DNA of 34,851 nt from Comamonadaceae bacterium (GCA_947447615.1 CANFJQ010000017.1:1-34851), one strand, 5' to 3'. Counted from the first letter of the stretch, positions 1-8,264 are shown. Notes: generated by a model not told the origin, from the letters alone. Numbers and translations are program-made.

Positions 1-2
1 AC

Positions 3-110
3 AAAATCAATGGCACCCCCACTCTATTGTTCACCAATGGAAGCCGCGTCCCCGGCGCGGTGGACGCTAAAAAGGTGGAACAAATGCTGGCCCAGGCCGG
101 CAAAGGCTGA
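3..110 (+). CDS. dsbC: DsbC-type thiol:disulfide interchange protein, C-terminal fragment
   Basis: The window opens inside a gene. Reading from base 3 gives 35 residues ending at the TGA of 108-110. They contain NGTPTLLFTNGSRVPGAV, which matches the cis-proline strand and C-terminal helix of periplasmic DsbC/DsbG disulfide isomerases (typically 'TPTLIFADGTRVPGA'). The catalytic CXXC lies upstream, outside the window. Family members isomerise wrongly paired disulfides in the periplasm. An M61 peptidase starts 23 nt downstream on the same strand, so the two may be co-transcribed. The call rests on a short but characteristic tail, so DsbC cannot be told apart from a close paralogue. Confidence 0.75.
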   Translation, partial: KINGTPTLLFTNGSRVPGAVDAKKVEQMLAQAGKG

Positions 111-133
111 ACGTTTTTTTGATCTAGTAAGCA

Positions 134-1957
134 ATGACCAGCCAGCGCGTGCGTCCTTCCAAATCTGCTTTGCCAGGCGCCAAGGCCCCTGTGCATTACC
201 GGGTAGAAGTGCTCAGCCATGCGGCGCATCTGTGGCAAGTCACCATGACGATAGCGGCACCGGCCAGCAGCCAGGAATTGCGCTTGCCAGCTTGGATACC
301 GGGTAGCTATTTGGTACGCGAATTTTCCCGGCACTTACAGAATCTGCAATGCAATCAGGGCAGGCACCCCGTAGCTTTGACCCAAAGCGATAAAGCTGCT
401 TGGCTGGTGGCTTGTGACAGTGCGCTGCCTTTGGAAGTGCGCTACCAAGTCTATGCATTTGACAACTCGGTGCGCACCGCCTGGCTTAGCGATACACGCG
501 GATTTTTTAACGCCACCAGCCTGTGCCTGATGGCGCAGGGCCAAACGGATCAGCCCCATGGTTTGGAGCTGGTGCGCGGGGCAGCTATGAAAGGCTGGCA
601 GTTGGCTACGGGATTGGAATCCTTGCGTATTGATGCAGCAGGCTTTGGCAGCTACCTGGCTGCGGATTACGACGAATTGGCTGACTGCCCTGTAGAAATG
701 GGCACCTTTTGGAGCGGAGAATTTACCGCCTGTGGCGTGCCACATCGCTTTGTAGTGGCGGGTGCCTTACCTTCCATGGACGGCGAACGCCTCTTGCGCG
801 ATGCGCAAAAAATTTGCGAAACCCAAATTGGTTTTTGGCATGCGCCGGGCGCTGCGCCCGGCAAAAATTTGGCGAAACGGGTTCCGTTTGTGCGCTACGT
901 GTTCATGCTGCATGCGGTGGATGAAAGCTACGGCGGACTCGAGCACCGCAATTCCACCGCTTTGATCGCCAACCGGCGCGACTTACCACGCAGGGGCGAT
1001 GACAAAACCAGCGAGGGCTACACCACTTTGTTGGGGCTGATTAGCCATGAGTATTTCCACACCTGGAACGTCAAGCGTTTGCGACCTGCCGAGTTTGCGC
1101 GCTACGACTATAGCCAAGAAAACTACACCGAACTGCTCTGGTTTTTTGAAGGCTTTACCAGCTACTACGACGATTTGCTGTTGCGCCGTGCCGGGCGCAT
1201 CGATGACGCGACCTACCTCAAGCTGCTGGGTAAAACCATAAACCAAGTAGCGCAAACCCCGGGCCGCTTGGTGCAAAGCGTGGCGCAGGCAAGTTTTGAT
1301 GCCTGGATCAAATACTATCGGCCCGACGAAAACACCCCTAATCTGACGGTGAGCTATTACACCAAGGGAGCCTTGGTGGCCTTGTGTTTGGACCTGAAGC
1401 TGCGCGCCGAGGGCAAGACCCATTTAGACGCGGTGATGCGCGCGCTATGGGTCCGCTGCGCCGGTGGTCCTATGACGCAAGAGGATTTGCTTGCGGTTTT
1501 GCGCGAACTCTCGGGGCGCTCCTGGGCAGGCGAAATCAAAGCCTGGGTTCACAGCACGCGCGAATTGCCCCTGAATGCTTTGTTAACCGCGCACGGCATC
1601 GAAGTGCATGAGGAACCGGCTGCGATGGCGCAGCGCCTGGGTATACGCAGCGAGGACGCGGGCGGCGCGGTAAAGATCAAGATGGTGCTTGGCGGTGGTG
1701 CGGCACAGACGGCGGGTTTCATGGCGGGCGATGAATGGCTGGGTGTCAGTGTGGCTGCCGGGCGTGGCAGTACATCGGAGTGGCGCCTTTCCAAGCTCGA
1801 TGATTTGGCACCCCTGCTGGGCGAGCAAAAGCGCTTTAACGCGCTGGTGTCGCGCGACAAGCGCTTGCTGTGGCTGCCGGTAGTGCTACCGACCAAGGCC
1901 TGGACGTGGCGCTTGTCCTGTGCAAAGCGCGGCGAAGACCAGTGGCCTGCGGTGTAA
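134..1957 (+). CDS. M61 family metallopeptidase (glycyl aminopeptidase-like) with C-terminal PDZ domain
   Basis: This 607-residue protein belongs to peptidase family M61, zinc aminopeptidases related to Sphingomonas glycyl aminopeptidase. The N-terminal beta domain (about residues 19-200) begins with the typical VHYRVEVLSHAAHLWQV. The zinc site is H305-E-Y-F-H309, followed by TWNVKRLRP. The likely third ligand is E339 in WFFEGFTSYYDD. A weak PDZ-like region covers about residues 500-590 (GIRSEDAGGAVKIKMVLGGG, then AGFMAGDEWLGV). Length and domain order match the family. No signal peptide is evident, so a cytoplasmic location is inferred. The ATG at 134 is the only sensible start, and its Shine-Dalgarno sequence is poor. 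It follows the DsbC-type gene by 23 nt. Substrates are unknown. Confidence 0.88.
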   Translation: MTSQRVRPSKSALPGAKAPVHYRVEVLSHAAHLWQVTMTIAAPASSQELRLPAWIPGSYLVREFSRHLQNLQCNQGRHPVALTQSDKAAWLVACDSALPLEVRYQVYAFDNSVRTAWLSDTRGFFNATSLCLMAQGQTDQPHGLELVRGAAMKGWQLATGLESLRIDAAGFGSYLAADYDELADCPVEMGTFWSGEFTACGVPHRFVVAGALPSMDGERLLRDAQKICETQIGFWHAPGAAPGKNLAKRVPFVRYVFMLHAVDESYGGLEHRNSTALIANRRDLPRRGDDKTSEGYTTLLGLISHEYFHTWNVKRLRPAEFARYDYSQENYTELLWFFEGFTSYYDDLLLRRAGRIDDATYLKLLGKTINQVAQTPGRLVQSVAQASFDAWIKYYRPDENTPNLTVSYYTKGALVALCLDLKLRAEGKTHLDAVMRALWVRCAGGPMTQEDLLAVLRELSGRSWAGEIKAWVHSTRELPLNALLTAHGIEVHEEPAAMAQRLGIRSEDAGGAVKIKMVLGGGAAQTAGFMAGDEWLGVSVAAGRGSTSEWRLSKLDDLAPLLGEQKRFNALVSRDKRLLWLPVVLPTKAWTWRLSCAKRGEDQWPAV

Positions 1958-2073
1958 AGGCCCTGGCTTCTTAGCCGCTGTTTACAAGGCGCCTTTCGTA
2001 GGCGCCAGTGGCCTTCGGGTTGAGGGGCCTTGCTACTTGGCACTACTGGCGCCGGGCCGCAGTTGCCCTTGGG

Positions 2074-2079
2074 TATAGT
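2074..2079 (+). promoter_or_regulatory. Candidate -10 element for the enoyl-CoA hydratase gene
   Basis: TATAGT lies 35 nt before the ATG at 2115, in the 157-bp gap after the M61 gene. No good -35 hexamer sits 16-18 bp upstream, so this is only a plausible promoter. The same gap holds GGCGCC three times (1988, 2001, 2048). The first two form a 6-bp stem with a 7-nt loop, but no T-run follows, so it is not a convincing terminator. Confidence 0.3.
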
Positions 2080-2114
2080 GCAGCTACCCCAGACAAACAA
2101 AGACCTGTATTGCC

Positions 2115-2894
2115 ATGCCCTATCAATTGATCCAAACTCGCGTCGAAGCCGATAAAGTCGGCATCATCACCCTCAACCGGCCCCAGCAGCTCAATGCGCT
2201 CAATGATGCGCTCATGGATGAACTGGGTCATGCGCTCAAGGCCTGGGACGCCGATGCAGCCATCGGCTGCATGGTGATTACCGGAAGTGAAAAAGCGTTC
2301 GCCGCGGGCGCTGATATTGCCGCCATGGCGAATTACAGTTTTGCAGATGTATACCAAGGCGACTACATCACGCGCAATTGGGAAGCCTTGCGCACTGTGC
2401 GCAAGCCGGTGATCGCGGCGGTAAGTGGATTCGCCTTGGGTGGCGGCTGCGAATTGGCCATGATGTGCGACTTCATTATCGCCGCCGACAACGCGCGCTT
2501 TGGACAGCCCGAAATCAAGCTGGGCGTGATACCCGGCGCCGGTGGTACGCAGCGCTTGCCGCGCGCCGTCGGCAAAGCCAAGGCCATGGATATGGCGCTG
2601 ACCGGTCGCATGATGGACGCCGCTGAGGCCGAGCGTGCCGGCTTGGTCAGCCGCGTAGTGCCTTTGGATAAGTTAATGGAGGAAGCACTGGCAGCTGCTC
2701 TCATGATCTGCGGCTTCTCTCAGCTGGCCACCCGCGCAGCCAAGGAAGCCGTCAATCGCGCCTTTGAAAGCGGCCTGACTGACGGCGTGCATTTTGAGCG
2801 CCGCCTCTTTCATGCCTTGTTTGCGACCGCCGATCAGAAAGAAGGCATGGATGCGTTTTTGAATAAGCGCAAACCGGTGTTCACGCACCGCTAG
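2115..2894 (+). CDS. Enoyl-CoA hydratase (crotonase superfamily)
   Basis: This 259-residue crotonase-fold enzyme is predicted to hydrate trans-2-enoyl-CoA to 3-hydroxyacyl-CoA in beta-oxidation or a related acyl-CoA route. The oxyanion-hole motif is AFAAGADI (61-68). The two catalytic glutamates of true hydratases are both present: E113 in [11 protein letters not shown] and E133 in [20 protein letters not shown]. This favours a hydratase over an isomerase or non-catalytic homologue. Length fits the short-chain family (about 257-260 aa). It stands alone and converges with the STAS gene at 3001. The start at 2115 fits the usual N-terminus ([23 protein letters not shown]). The natural substrate cannot be deduced, and paaF or fadB-like labels would be guesses. 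Confidence 0.92.
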   Translation: MPYQLIQTRVEADKVGIITLNRPQQLNALNDALMDELGHALKAWDADAAIGCMVITGSEKAFAAGADIAAMANYSFADVYQGDYITRNWEALRTVRKPVIAAVSGFALGGGCELAMMCDFIIAADNARFGQPEIKLGVIPGAGGTQRLPRAVGKAKAMDMALTGRMMDAAEAERAGLVSRVVPLDKLMEEALAAALMICGFSQLATRAAKEAVNRAFESGLTDGVHFERRLFHALFATADQKEGMDAFLNKRKPVFTHR

Positions 2895-3000
2895 TGCTCT
2901 GCCCGTAATGGCTTCGGAACTCGTCCGCAAGAATGCCGCCGGTAGAACTGTTCAGTTGCATCAGTCTGTTGCGGGGCAGTAGCCCTGTGGCCTATCGAGT

Positions 3001-3345
3001 TCAGGCTTGCAGAGCGAGTTCCGCGTCCGCTTTGCTGTCGGCAGTTTCCATGATTTTCAAGAAACCACTGATTTCAAACACGTCGCGCACGCTGGTCGAT
3101 AAGCCGCACAAAATGAGCCGACCACCGACTTGGCGCGCTCGTTTAGCGGCCACCAAAATCAGCCGCAAACCGGCGCTGGAAATGTAGCTTAAGGCGCTGA
3201 AATCAATCAGCACACGATCCCCGGCACTACTAAACAAGCCGTTAATGGTTTTCTCCAGCGTGATGAAGGTGGCGCTGTCCAAACGGCCCATAAGGGTGAG
3301 GTGTTGAACACCGCCGTTGGTGTCCAGGTGAAATTCAAAGCTCAT
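3001..3345 (-). CDS. STAS-domain anti-sigma factor antagonist (SpoIIAA/RsbV-like)
   Basis: This 114-residue single-domain STAS protein is the phosphorylatable switch of a partner-switching module. The core LIDFSALSYISSAGLRLIL (46-64) carries the serines (56/57) that align with the phosphoserine of SpoIIAA/RsbV. In this family the unphosphorylated form binds the RsbW-type kinase and frees that kinase's target. A clear Shine-Dalgarno sequence (GGGAG) lies just before the ATG. It is the last gene of the five-gene operon, 49 nt after the kinase gene, next to both its probable kinase and its probable phosphatase. The downstream effector is not in the window. No strong terminator is visible in the 106 bp to the convergent enoyl-CoA hydratase gene. 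Confidence 0.88.
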   Translation of the reverse strand: MSFEFHLDTNGGVQHLTLMGRLDSATFITLEKTINGLFSSAGDRVLIDFSALSYISSAGLRLILVAAKRARQVGGRLILCGLSTSVRDVFEISGFLKIMETADSKADAELALQA

Positions 3346-3394
3346 GGTTGCTCCCTGTGATGTGCAGTTAGTGTGATGTCAACGGGGTAAATCG

Positions 3395-3838
3395 TTACTG
3401 TTTCAGTGTCTTTTTTAAAGTAATCAGGTTTCCGGTTCCGTCATAGGTGGCCCAGGCCTCGTCCATCAAGGTGCGCACCAGGTGTACGCCTAAGCCGCCG
3501 ACAGCGCGTTCGTCCACGCTAGCGCCAATGTCTGGCGTGGCAACCGAGTTAAAAGGATCAAACGCAGGGGCGTCGTCGCGGACTTCGATTTCCAGGCAAT
3601 TGCCGCTGCGGCTGATGCATATGCGGATCGTGTGATCCGGTGCGTTGCTCAAGCCGTGCTGGATGGTGTTAGTGATCAGCTCTTCCAGGCATAAATTGGC
3701 AGAAAAAGCGATCTCGGGTAAATCAGGTATCGCATCCTCCACACTGACTGCGAGGTTGCCAAACATCACCACTTGCGAGGGCATGGTGTAGTCCAGCAAT
3801 AGCACTTTGTGTTCCCCATCCGAAGTTGGCGTTTGCAT
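3395..3838 (-). CDS. RsbW/SpoIIAB-type anti-sigma serine kinase (HATPase_c)
   Basis: This 147-residue stand-alone GHKL ATPase domain has an N-box with N56 in LCLEELITNTIQHG, a G1 box in VRDDAPAFDP (D88/D89) and a G2 loop at VGGLGVHLVRTLMD (113-126). It has no sensor or histidine-phosphotransfer domain, so it fits the RsbW/BtrW-type serine kinases that phosphorylate STAS antagonists rather than a two-component histidine kinase. A strong Shine-Dalgarno sequence (AAGGAG) precedes the ATG. It lies 34 nt after the phosphatase gene and 49 nt before the STAS gene. Whether it binds a sigma factor or another effector cannot be told, because no sigma gene is adjacent. Confidence 0.88.
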   Translation of the reverse strand: MQTPTSDGEHKVLLLDYTMPSQVVMFGNLAVSVEDAIPDLPEIAFSANLCLEELITNTIQHGLSNAPDHTIRICISRSGNCLEIEVRDDAPAFDPFNSVATPDIGASVDERAVGGLGVHLVRTLMDEAWATYDGTGNLITLKKTLKQ

Positions 3839-3872
3839 GGTTTTTCTCCTTCTCGATAAAAAAGTGGTGACT

Positions 3873-5963
3873 TCAAATAACAGGACTTAAATCTTGCTCG
3901 AAAGAACTTTTGTTGCAAAGAATCAAGCAGGTCAAGTCGTCTGACGCCTCCGCACCATCAACAAAGCGGGCGACATCGTTCACCAAGTCATCCACCAGGG
4001 ATGCTGCCACGCCTTGCGCACGGCTATTGGCGAACCAGGATGTAAGTCGATCATCACCATACGCAATTTCTTGCGGCGAAAACGCCTCGGTCACACCGTC
4101 GGTGTACATCAGCAATGTATCGCCCGGCTGCAGACGGGTACTGTGCTCGCTGTACTGCATATCGTTTAGCACACCCAAAGCCATGTCTTTGGTGGTGGGC
4201 AAAGTCTCCACCACGCCGTTATGCCGCCGGACCAGCGGCGGGTGGTGGCCGGCACTGGCGTATTCAAAGCTACCGTCCTGCGGGTCGAATAGGCCATAGC
4301 AGGCTGTCACAAATAAATCCATGGGGTTGCGGGCACACAGCAAATCGTTCGCCAGCGCCAGCACTTGCGCTGGTGTACGCACCGACAGCGCGGAATCGAG
4401 CAAAACCGTACGTGAAACCGCCATAAAAAAGGCGGCGCCCACGCCCTTGCCGGAGACATCGGCCACCAGCACGCCATGTCGGCCATCCGGTAGGGCAAAG
4501 CAATCGTAAAAATCGCCACCCAACTCGCGTGCTGGGTGCATGCATGCGTGGGCTGACCACGTCGGTTCGTTGGGAAACTGCTGCGGTAATATGGCTAGCT
4601 GTACGCTGCGGGCCAGGTTCAGTTCTTCGTGCACTCGTTGGTTCACTGCATATAGCTCTTCGTTCTTGATACCCAAGGCATCCACCAGTACTTTGAGGTC
4701 CCGCTCTCGGGTCTGGTTTTGCTCCTCAATCATTTGTACCATGCGCTCCACCTCTAGGGCCATGGTGTTGAAATTGGTCGCGACCAGACTGAGTTCGTCC
4801 CGACTTTTGAGTTTGATGCGCACATCTCTTTGGCCAGCGCAAAAGGCATTGGTTCCGCGCGAAAGTGCGTTGATCGATTTCAATACACCGATATAAAACG
4901 CATAGAGTAAATACGCCAGCAAGACGCCACTACCAATCAAAGCCAGAATAAGATGCAGGCGGTCTTGGTAGAGACGCTCTATGCGGACTTTGAGTATGGC
5001 CTGCGCCGCAGACGCACTGTCCACCAGCAGCGCCTGCCCTTGGGCCAAGTTGTTTAAAGCCTGCGCTTGGAGCAACCCTTTAGCCGCTTTTCGTGCGGTC
5101 CCGCTCTTGTCACTTACTTGGTCCACCGCATCCTGCTGCAACATGAGCCCGCTAAGCAGTTGCTGCAGATTGCTAACCATAGGCATGGCCGAGTTGGCTA
5201 TTGACGTAGTCTTCGTCTCCGGCAAATGCGTCGCAAGGGCCTGTGATGTGTTCAGCGCTTCAGTCCGTTCGGCCAGTTGACTCACACCCGCACGCAAAGT
5301 GGGCATAGCGTCATTCAGACTAATTTGCGCCGATGCGGCAAAACCAGCCATGCTGCCCACGCCCCATTGGATAACATGGTTCTGTTTGGTGGCGGTATCG
5401 ATGGTCGCCGGCAGGCGGTTAGCCATCATGTCAAATGCCGCGTCTAGATCGGAGTCCAAGTTGAGGCGGTAGCTGCGCGCGCTTTCTCGGGAGAGCGCGA
5501 GCAGCGAACTAATCGCCACATTGAAGCTCGCGAAGCGGCTGTCCAAGGTGTCGTCCGGGTCTGCCGCACTGGCACGGCCCCAGGCGCGACCCAAGATGAT
5601 CGCCAGCTTGGCTTCTTCGCTGCTCTTGGTATTGCGCAGGATATCGTCAATGGAGGCTGTAATACTGCTCCATTGACCCACAGAAGAAGCGGGTTCGCGG
5701 GCAGTCAGTTCACCGCGCAGCGCGACCATTTGGAGAAAAATTTGATTTTGTCGCGCGACCAGTTTCACACCGTCGAGCTGCGTTTTGGCCATCGCTATCT
5801 CTTTATTGACCTGCTCGAACAAGGGGGTTGACAAATAGGCGCCAACCACTGCGATGCCCAGCCCTAAGGCCCAGTATTTCAAAGCGAAACTCAGCCGGCC
5901 GGACAACCAGACAGCCGGGGCGATGAGGGTTAAACGCAGAGATACCATGGTGTGCTTATTCAT
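3873..5963 (-). CDS. Membrane HAMP - PP2C/SpoIIE-type serine phosphatase
   Basis: This 696-residue sensor phosphatase (RsbU/BtrU class) would dephosphorylate the STAS protein. TM1 is about 28-46, an extracytoplasmic helical region follows at about 47-335, and TM2 is about 337-358 (LILALIGSGVLLAYLLYAFYIGV). A HAMP linker covers about 359-411, a coiled coil about 412-455 and the PP2C domain about 460-685. Metal-binding acidic residues are present: D484 and D487 in GGDFYD, D502 in DVSGKG, D622 in TDGVTEA and D675/D676 in SDDLTC. I chose the ATG at 5963. A TTG one codon upstream is the alternative. The gap after the PBP-like gene is about 12 nt, so translational coupling is likely. The sensor region is not a domain I recognise. 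Confidence 0.88.
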   Translation of the reverse strand: MNKHTMVSLRLTLIAPAVWLSGRLSFALKYWALGLGIAVVGAYLSTPLFEQVNKEIAMAKTQLDGVKLVARQNQIFLQMVALRGELTAREPASSVGQWSSITASIDDILRNTKSSEEAKLAIILGRAWGRASAADPDDTLDSRFASFNVAISSLLALSRESARSYRLNLDSDLDAAFDMMANRLPATIDTATKQNHVIQWGVGSMAGFAASAQISLNDAMPTLRAGVSQLAERTEALNTSQALATHLPETKTTSIANSAMPMVSNLQQLLSGLMLQQDAVDQVSDKSGTARKAAKGLLQAQALNNLAQGQALLVDSASAAQAILKVRIERLYQDRLHLILALIGSGVLLAYLLYAFYIGVLKSINALSRGTNAFCAGQRDVRIKLKSRDELSLVATNFNTMALEVERMVQMIEEQNQTRERDLKVLVDALGIKNEELYAVNQRVHEELNLARSVQLAILPQQFPNEPTWSAHACMHPARELGGDFYDCFALPDGRHGVLVADVSGKGVGAAFFMAVSRTVLLDSALSVRTPAQVLALANDLLCARNPMDLFVTACYGLFDPQDGSFEYASAGHHPPLVRRHNGVVETLPTTKDMALGVLNDMQYSEHSTRLQPGDTLLMYTDGVTEAFSPQEIAYGDDRLTSWFANSRAQGVAASLVDDLVNDVARFVDGAEASDDLTCLILCNKSSFEQDLSPVI

Positions 5964-5975
5964 CAAACTCGTCTG

Positions 5976-6446
5976 CTATTTCCCGGTGTCGAGCACCACA
6001 TGCAGTTGATCTTCCAAGTCTCGTTTGCGGATATAAAAAATGACTGGACTTTCTTTGGAGTCCTGCTTAAACGCCTGTGCGAGTGTTGCTGCTTGGCGCG
6101 GAGGAACGCCGCCACCAGTAAAGGATTGTCGGGCCCGGTGGGCTTTGATTTGTGCGGGAGTTCTGCCAATGACTTTGGTGTAGAAATCTTGGTATAGCGC
6201 AGAGCTTTCAGGCGCGTCCACCGGTGTAACGAAGGCGCCGTTGGGCAGTGTGTCGTTCTGCCCAAGAAAAATGCGGGTCACTTGCTCCACGCTGAGCTGT
6301 GTTGTATCGGCACTGCGCCTTACCACCACAACGATGCTATGGTTGTCGCTGGGTTGGGCCTGTGCAGCGCCGCCAGCGAGGCCTAGCAGGCCAACTACAA
6401 CGGCTGAGCCGCGCAAATTCCGGTGAATGAGTTTAAAAGACGACAT
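5976..6446 (-). CDS. Small secreted PstS-like (PBP-like) periplasmic protein
   Basis: This 156-residue precursor has a signal peptide (AVVVGLLGLAGGAAQAQ, cleavage likely near residue 31). The mature part of about 125 residues resembles phosphate-ABC-type substrate-binding proteins: LSVEQVTRIFLGQNDTLPNG, then a helix ending in FYTKVIGRTPAQI. It is far shorter than a complete two-lobe PstS (over 300 aa). It therefore represents roughly one lobe or a minimal PBP-like domain, and phosphate binding is not established. Its ATG overlaps the end of the barrel gene by 14 nt and its stop is about 12 nt from the phosphatase start, so all three are probably translated from one mRNA. An accessory sensor role for the phosphatase is my inference. 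Confidence 0.75.
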   Translation of the reverse strand: MSSFKLIHRNLRGSAVVVGLLGLAGGAAQAQPSDNHSIVVVVRRSADTTQLSVEQVTRIFLGQNDTLPNGAFVTPVDAPESSALYQDFYTKVIGRTPAQIKAHRARQSFTGGGVPPRQAATLAQAFKQDSKESPVIFYIRKRDLEDQLHVVLDTGK

Positions 6447-7806
6447 CTAAACTGGCAGATAACATATGGACTGCGTTATCAAAAGCGCTGCGTAAAGAGA
6501 AGGCGAAGGCACCAGGGGTCTGGGAATCCCGAGTGCTTAGATAGTCGTATTGGATCTTTGCCGCCATGTTGCGGGCTACTTCCCACCGGGTGCCGACGCT
6601 TACGCCTCGCATGGAGTTGTCGAAGAGCTTCGAAATTTGCGCAGTTTGTTGCCCAACAAACGCTAAGTCGGAATCTATACTTCCCACTCCCGGCAAACCC
6701 GTGGGCGTGATCGGGTTGGACTCTGCCCAGTTACTGATGCGCCGCGAGCTGGAGAAGGAAATAAACGGTGTGAACGTGCCGATCGGGTAGCTCGCAGTCA
6801 GTTGATAAGCCTCTACCTTGCCAAGCATGACGGTGTCGGTATTGAGCAAGGTCCATTCGCCGCCAATTCCAAAACCTGCGAGTGTGGTGGAAAACCCGAT
6901 GCTATCGTAAGTCTGGGCACCATCATAAGGTGCGCTGTATGCGCTCAGCAACTTTGCTCTGTCTACCAACACTTGTGCTGCCGCGCTTTGCCCAATTGCC
7001 TCAAGCTGTGTTGCAACCCCACTTAAGACGTTACTAAATTTCGTCAAATTTTGGTAACTCTTGAATGGCGGATCGGTGTCCGCCGTGAAACGCCCTACAT
7101 TTGAGTGGGAGTACCGAATCAAATGGTCTCCAAACGTCAAGCCAACGGATAGATTAAGTAGTCCACTGACATTGATCAAGAATTTATTCAACGGGGTACT
7201 GGTGAAGTCGAAATGGCTACCCTGTGCCCCGCCCCAGTTAGCGTTCACCGCCAATGAAAAATCGTCCAGCGGCTTGCGCCATTGCACATTGAGCCCGTCA
7301 ATATAGTTGATGTGCCCCCCAGTGGTACCTGTATACAAAGGGATGGGCGTGCGGATCATGGTGTTGGCGTAGCCTATTTCGGAAGTGTCTGAATCGAAAA
7401 ACAGGGGGTTGCGCATACGTCCCGCCCGTACCGACAGGTTTTCTCCGAGTACTTGCTTTACGTAGGCCATACGCAACTTGGGCTCGAATTCCTCGCCCGC
7501 GCGAACCACCCCTTGCAGCGTGATACTGGTGGCGGGCGCGAGCTTGTAGTCCCATTGAAGCCCGAGTGCCGTGTCCAGGTTGGCAGAGAGACCCTGGTAG
7601 GCTGGTTTGGATTGGGAACCTAAAATTATGACGCCGACATCCTGGTTGTTGTGATAGGTCACTCCCAATGTGGCAAAGCCGGAAAAACGGCTGTTGCTGG
7701 GCTCTGCATCACCCTCGGTTTGCCCGTAAGCTTGGCTAGTGCATGCAAGCCAGAGTAGGCCTAAGGTCAGGGAAGATGTTTGGATTAGTTTAATGTGAAA
7801 TTTCAT
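6433..7806 (-). CDS. Outer-membrane beta-barrel (porin-like) protein
   Basis: This 457-residue predicted outer-membrane protein has a signal peptide (LTLGLLWLACTSQAYGQ), then alternating amphipathic strands with many aromatic residues, and ends SASLDVVF with the C-terminal Phe recognised by the BAM machinery. I chose the ATG at 7806 because MKFHIKLIQTSSLTLGLL makes a proper signal peptide. An upstream start at 7860 would add 18 atypical residues. No Shine-Dalgarno sequence is seen. Instead a -10-like TTTAAT lies 6 nt before the ATG, although the region is AT-rich so this is weak. It is first in the operon and overlaps the PBP-like gene. Substrate and barrel family are unknown. It does not show the usual Burkholderiales general-porin pattern that I would expect. 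Confidence 0.78.
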   Translation of the reverse strand: MKFHIKLIQTSSLTLGLLWLACTSQAYGQTEGDAEPSNSRFSGFATLGVTYHNNQDVGVIILGSQSKPAYQGLSANLDTALGLQWDYKLAPATSITLQGVVRAGEEFEPKLRMAYVKQVLGENLSVRAGRMRNPLFFDSDTSEIGYANTMIRTPIPLYTGTTGGHINYIDGLNVQWRKPLDDFSLAVNANWGGAQGSHFDFTSTPLNKFLINVSGLLNLSVGLTFGDHLIRYSHSNVGRFTADTDPPFKSYQNLTKFSNVLSGVATQLEAIGQSAAAQVLVDRAKLLSAYSAPYDGAQTYDSIGFSTTLAGFGIGGEWTLLNTDTVMLGKVEAYQLTASYPIGTFTPFISFSSSRRISNWAESNPITPTGLPGVGSIDSDLAFVGQQTAQISKLFDNSMRGVSVGTRWEVARNMAAKIQYDYLSTRDSQTPGAFAFSLRSAFDNAVHMLSASLDVVF

Positions 7807-8123
7807 ATCATTATTAAAAAAAACAAAAACAAAACTAATTTGGTAATCATACCTTACCATAATTTATTGAAAAATTGAAAATTTTGTTTGAAATGCCCGC
7901 TTCCTGTCGAATTTAGATTTTTTGCGGCAGACGGGGGGAGGGGTGCGGATGTCGCTCTGCGCCCTAGCTTGTGACGCTTGGCTGCCATTGCTGAAATCTT
8001 GACGTTCGCCCTTAATGGCAAGACCGGCGAGCGGTGGCTTTGTGGCAGCGCCCGCAGATCGAAGCCAAGCCATGGCGTCCCGAAGCAGGGGCCGGGTGGC
8101 TTATGGCTATAATTTCTGCCTTC
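7807..8123. other. Intergenic region with divergent promoters (barrel operon / tRNA-Met)
   Basis: This 317-bp gap separates the leftward operon from the rightward tRNA. Bases 7807-7920 are strikingly AT-rich compared with the rest of the window and probably hold the operon promoter. TATGAT at 7851-7846 on the minus strand is a candidate -10, and no good -35 goes with it. Bases 7921-8100 have ordinary composition. I see no gene, repeat or other site there. Confidence 0.5.
8108..8113 (+). promoter_or_regulatory. -10 element of the tRNA-Met promoter
   Basis: A perfect TATAAT ends 10 nt before the first base of the tRNA, the expected position for a start a few bases upstream of the mature 5' end. 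No consensus -35 lies 17 bp upstream (the hexamer there is GCAGGG). Confidence 0.6.
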
Positions 8124-8200
8124 GGTGATATAGCTCAGTTGGTTAGAGCGCAGCATTCATAATGCTGATGTCGGTGGTTCAAATCCACCTATCACCACCA
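8124..8200 (+). tRNA. tRNA-Met (anticodon CAT), elongator type
   Basis: The 77-nt sequence folds as a complete cloverleaf. The acceptor GGTGATA pairs with TATCACC, the D-stem is GCTC/GAGC, the anticodon stem CAGCA/TGCTG encloses loop TTCATAA (anticodon CAT), and the T-arm is GGTGG-TTCAAAT-CCACC. The discriminator is A and CCA is encoded (8198-8200). The paired G1-C72 rules out the initiator tRNA, which has an unpaired first base. A CAT anticodon could also belong to tRNA-Ile2, whose C34 is modified to lysidine. I favour elongator Met but cannot exclude Ile2 by eye. Confidence 0.9.
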
Positions 8201-8212
8201 CATTACGGGTCG

Positions 8213-8237
8213 AAAAGGGCGCTTCGGTGCCCTTTTT
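8213..8237 (+). terminator. Rho-independent terminator of tRNA-Met
   Basis: AAAAGGGCGC and GTGCCCTTTT form a 10-bp stem (one G-T pair) closed by a TTCG tetraloop at 8223-8226, with the T-run at 8233-8237. It starts 13 nt after the CCA end of the tRNA. Confidence 0.85.
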
Positions 8238-8264
8238 CATGCCTTTCAGCCTCTGGACAACACC

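Noticed and set aside
1988-2006. GGCGCC-N7-GGCGCC hairpin as terminator of the M61 gene
   Set aside because: The stem is only 6 bp and lacks a following T-run.
5964-5966. TTG as the start of the phosphatase gene
   Set aside because: An ATG follows immediately in frame and is the simpler choice; the difference is one residue.
7846-7874. Sigma-70 promoter TTTTTC-17-TATGAT for the barrel operon
   Set aside because: The -35 match is poor in an AT-rich stretch where such hexamers arise by chance, so only the region is reported.
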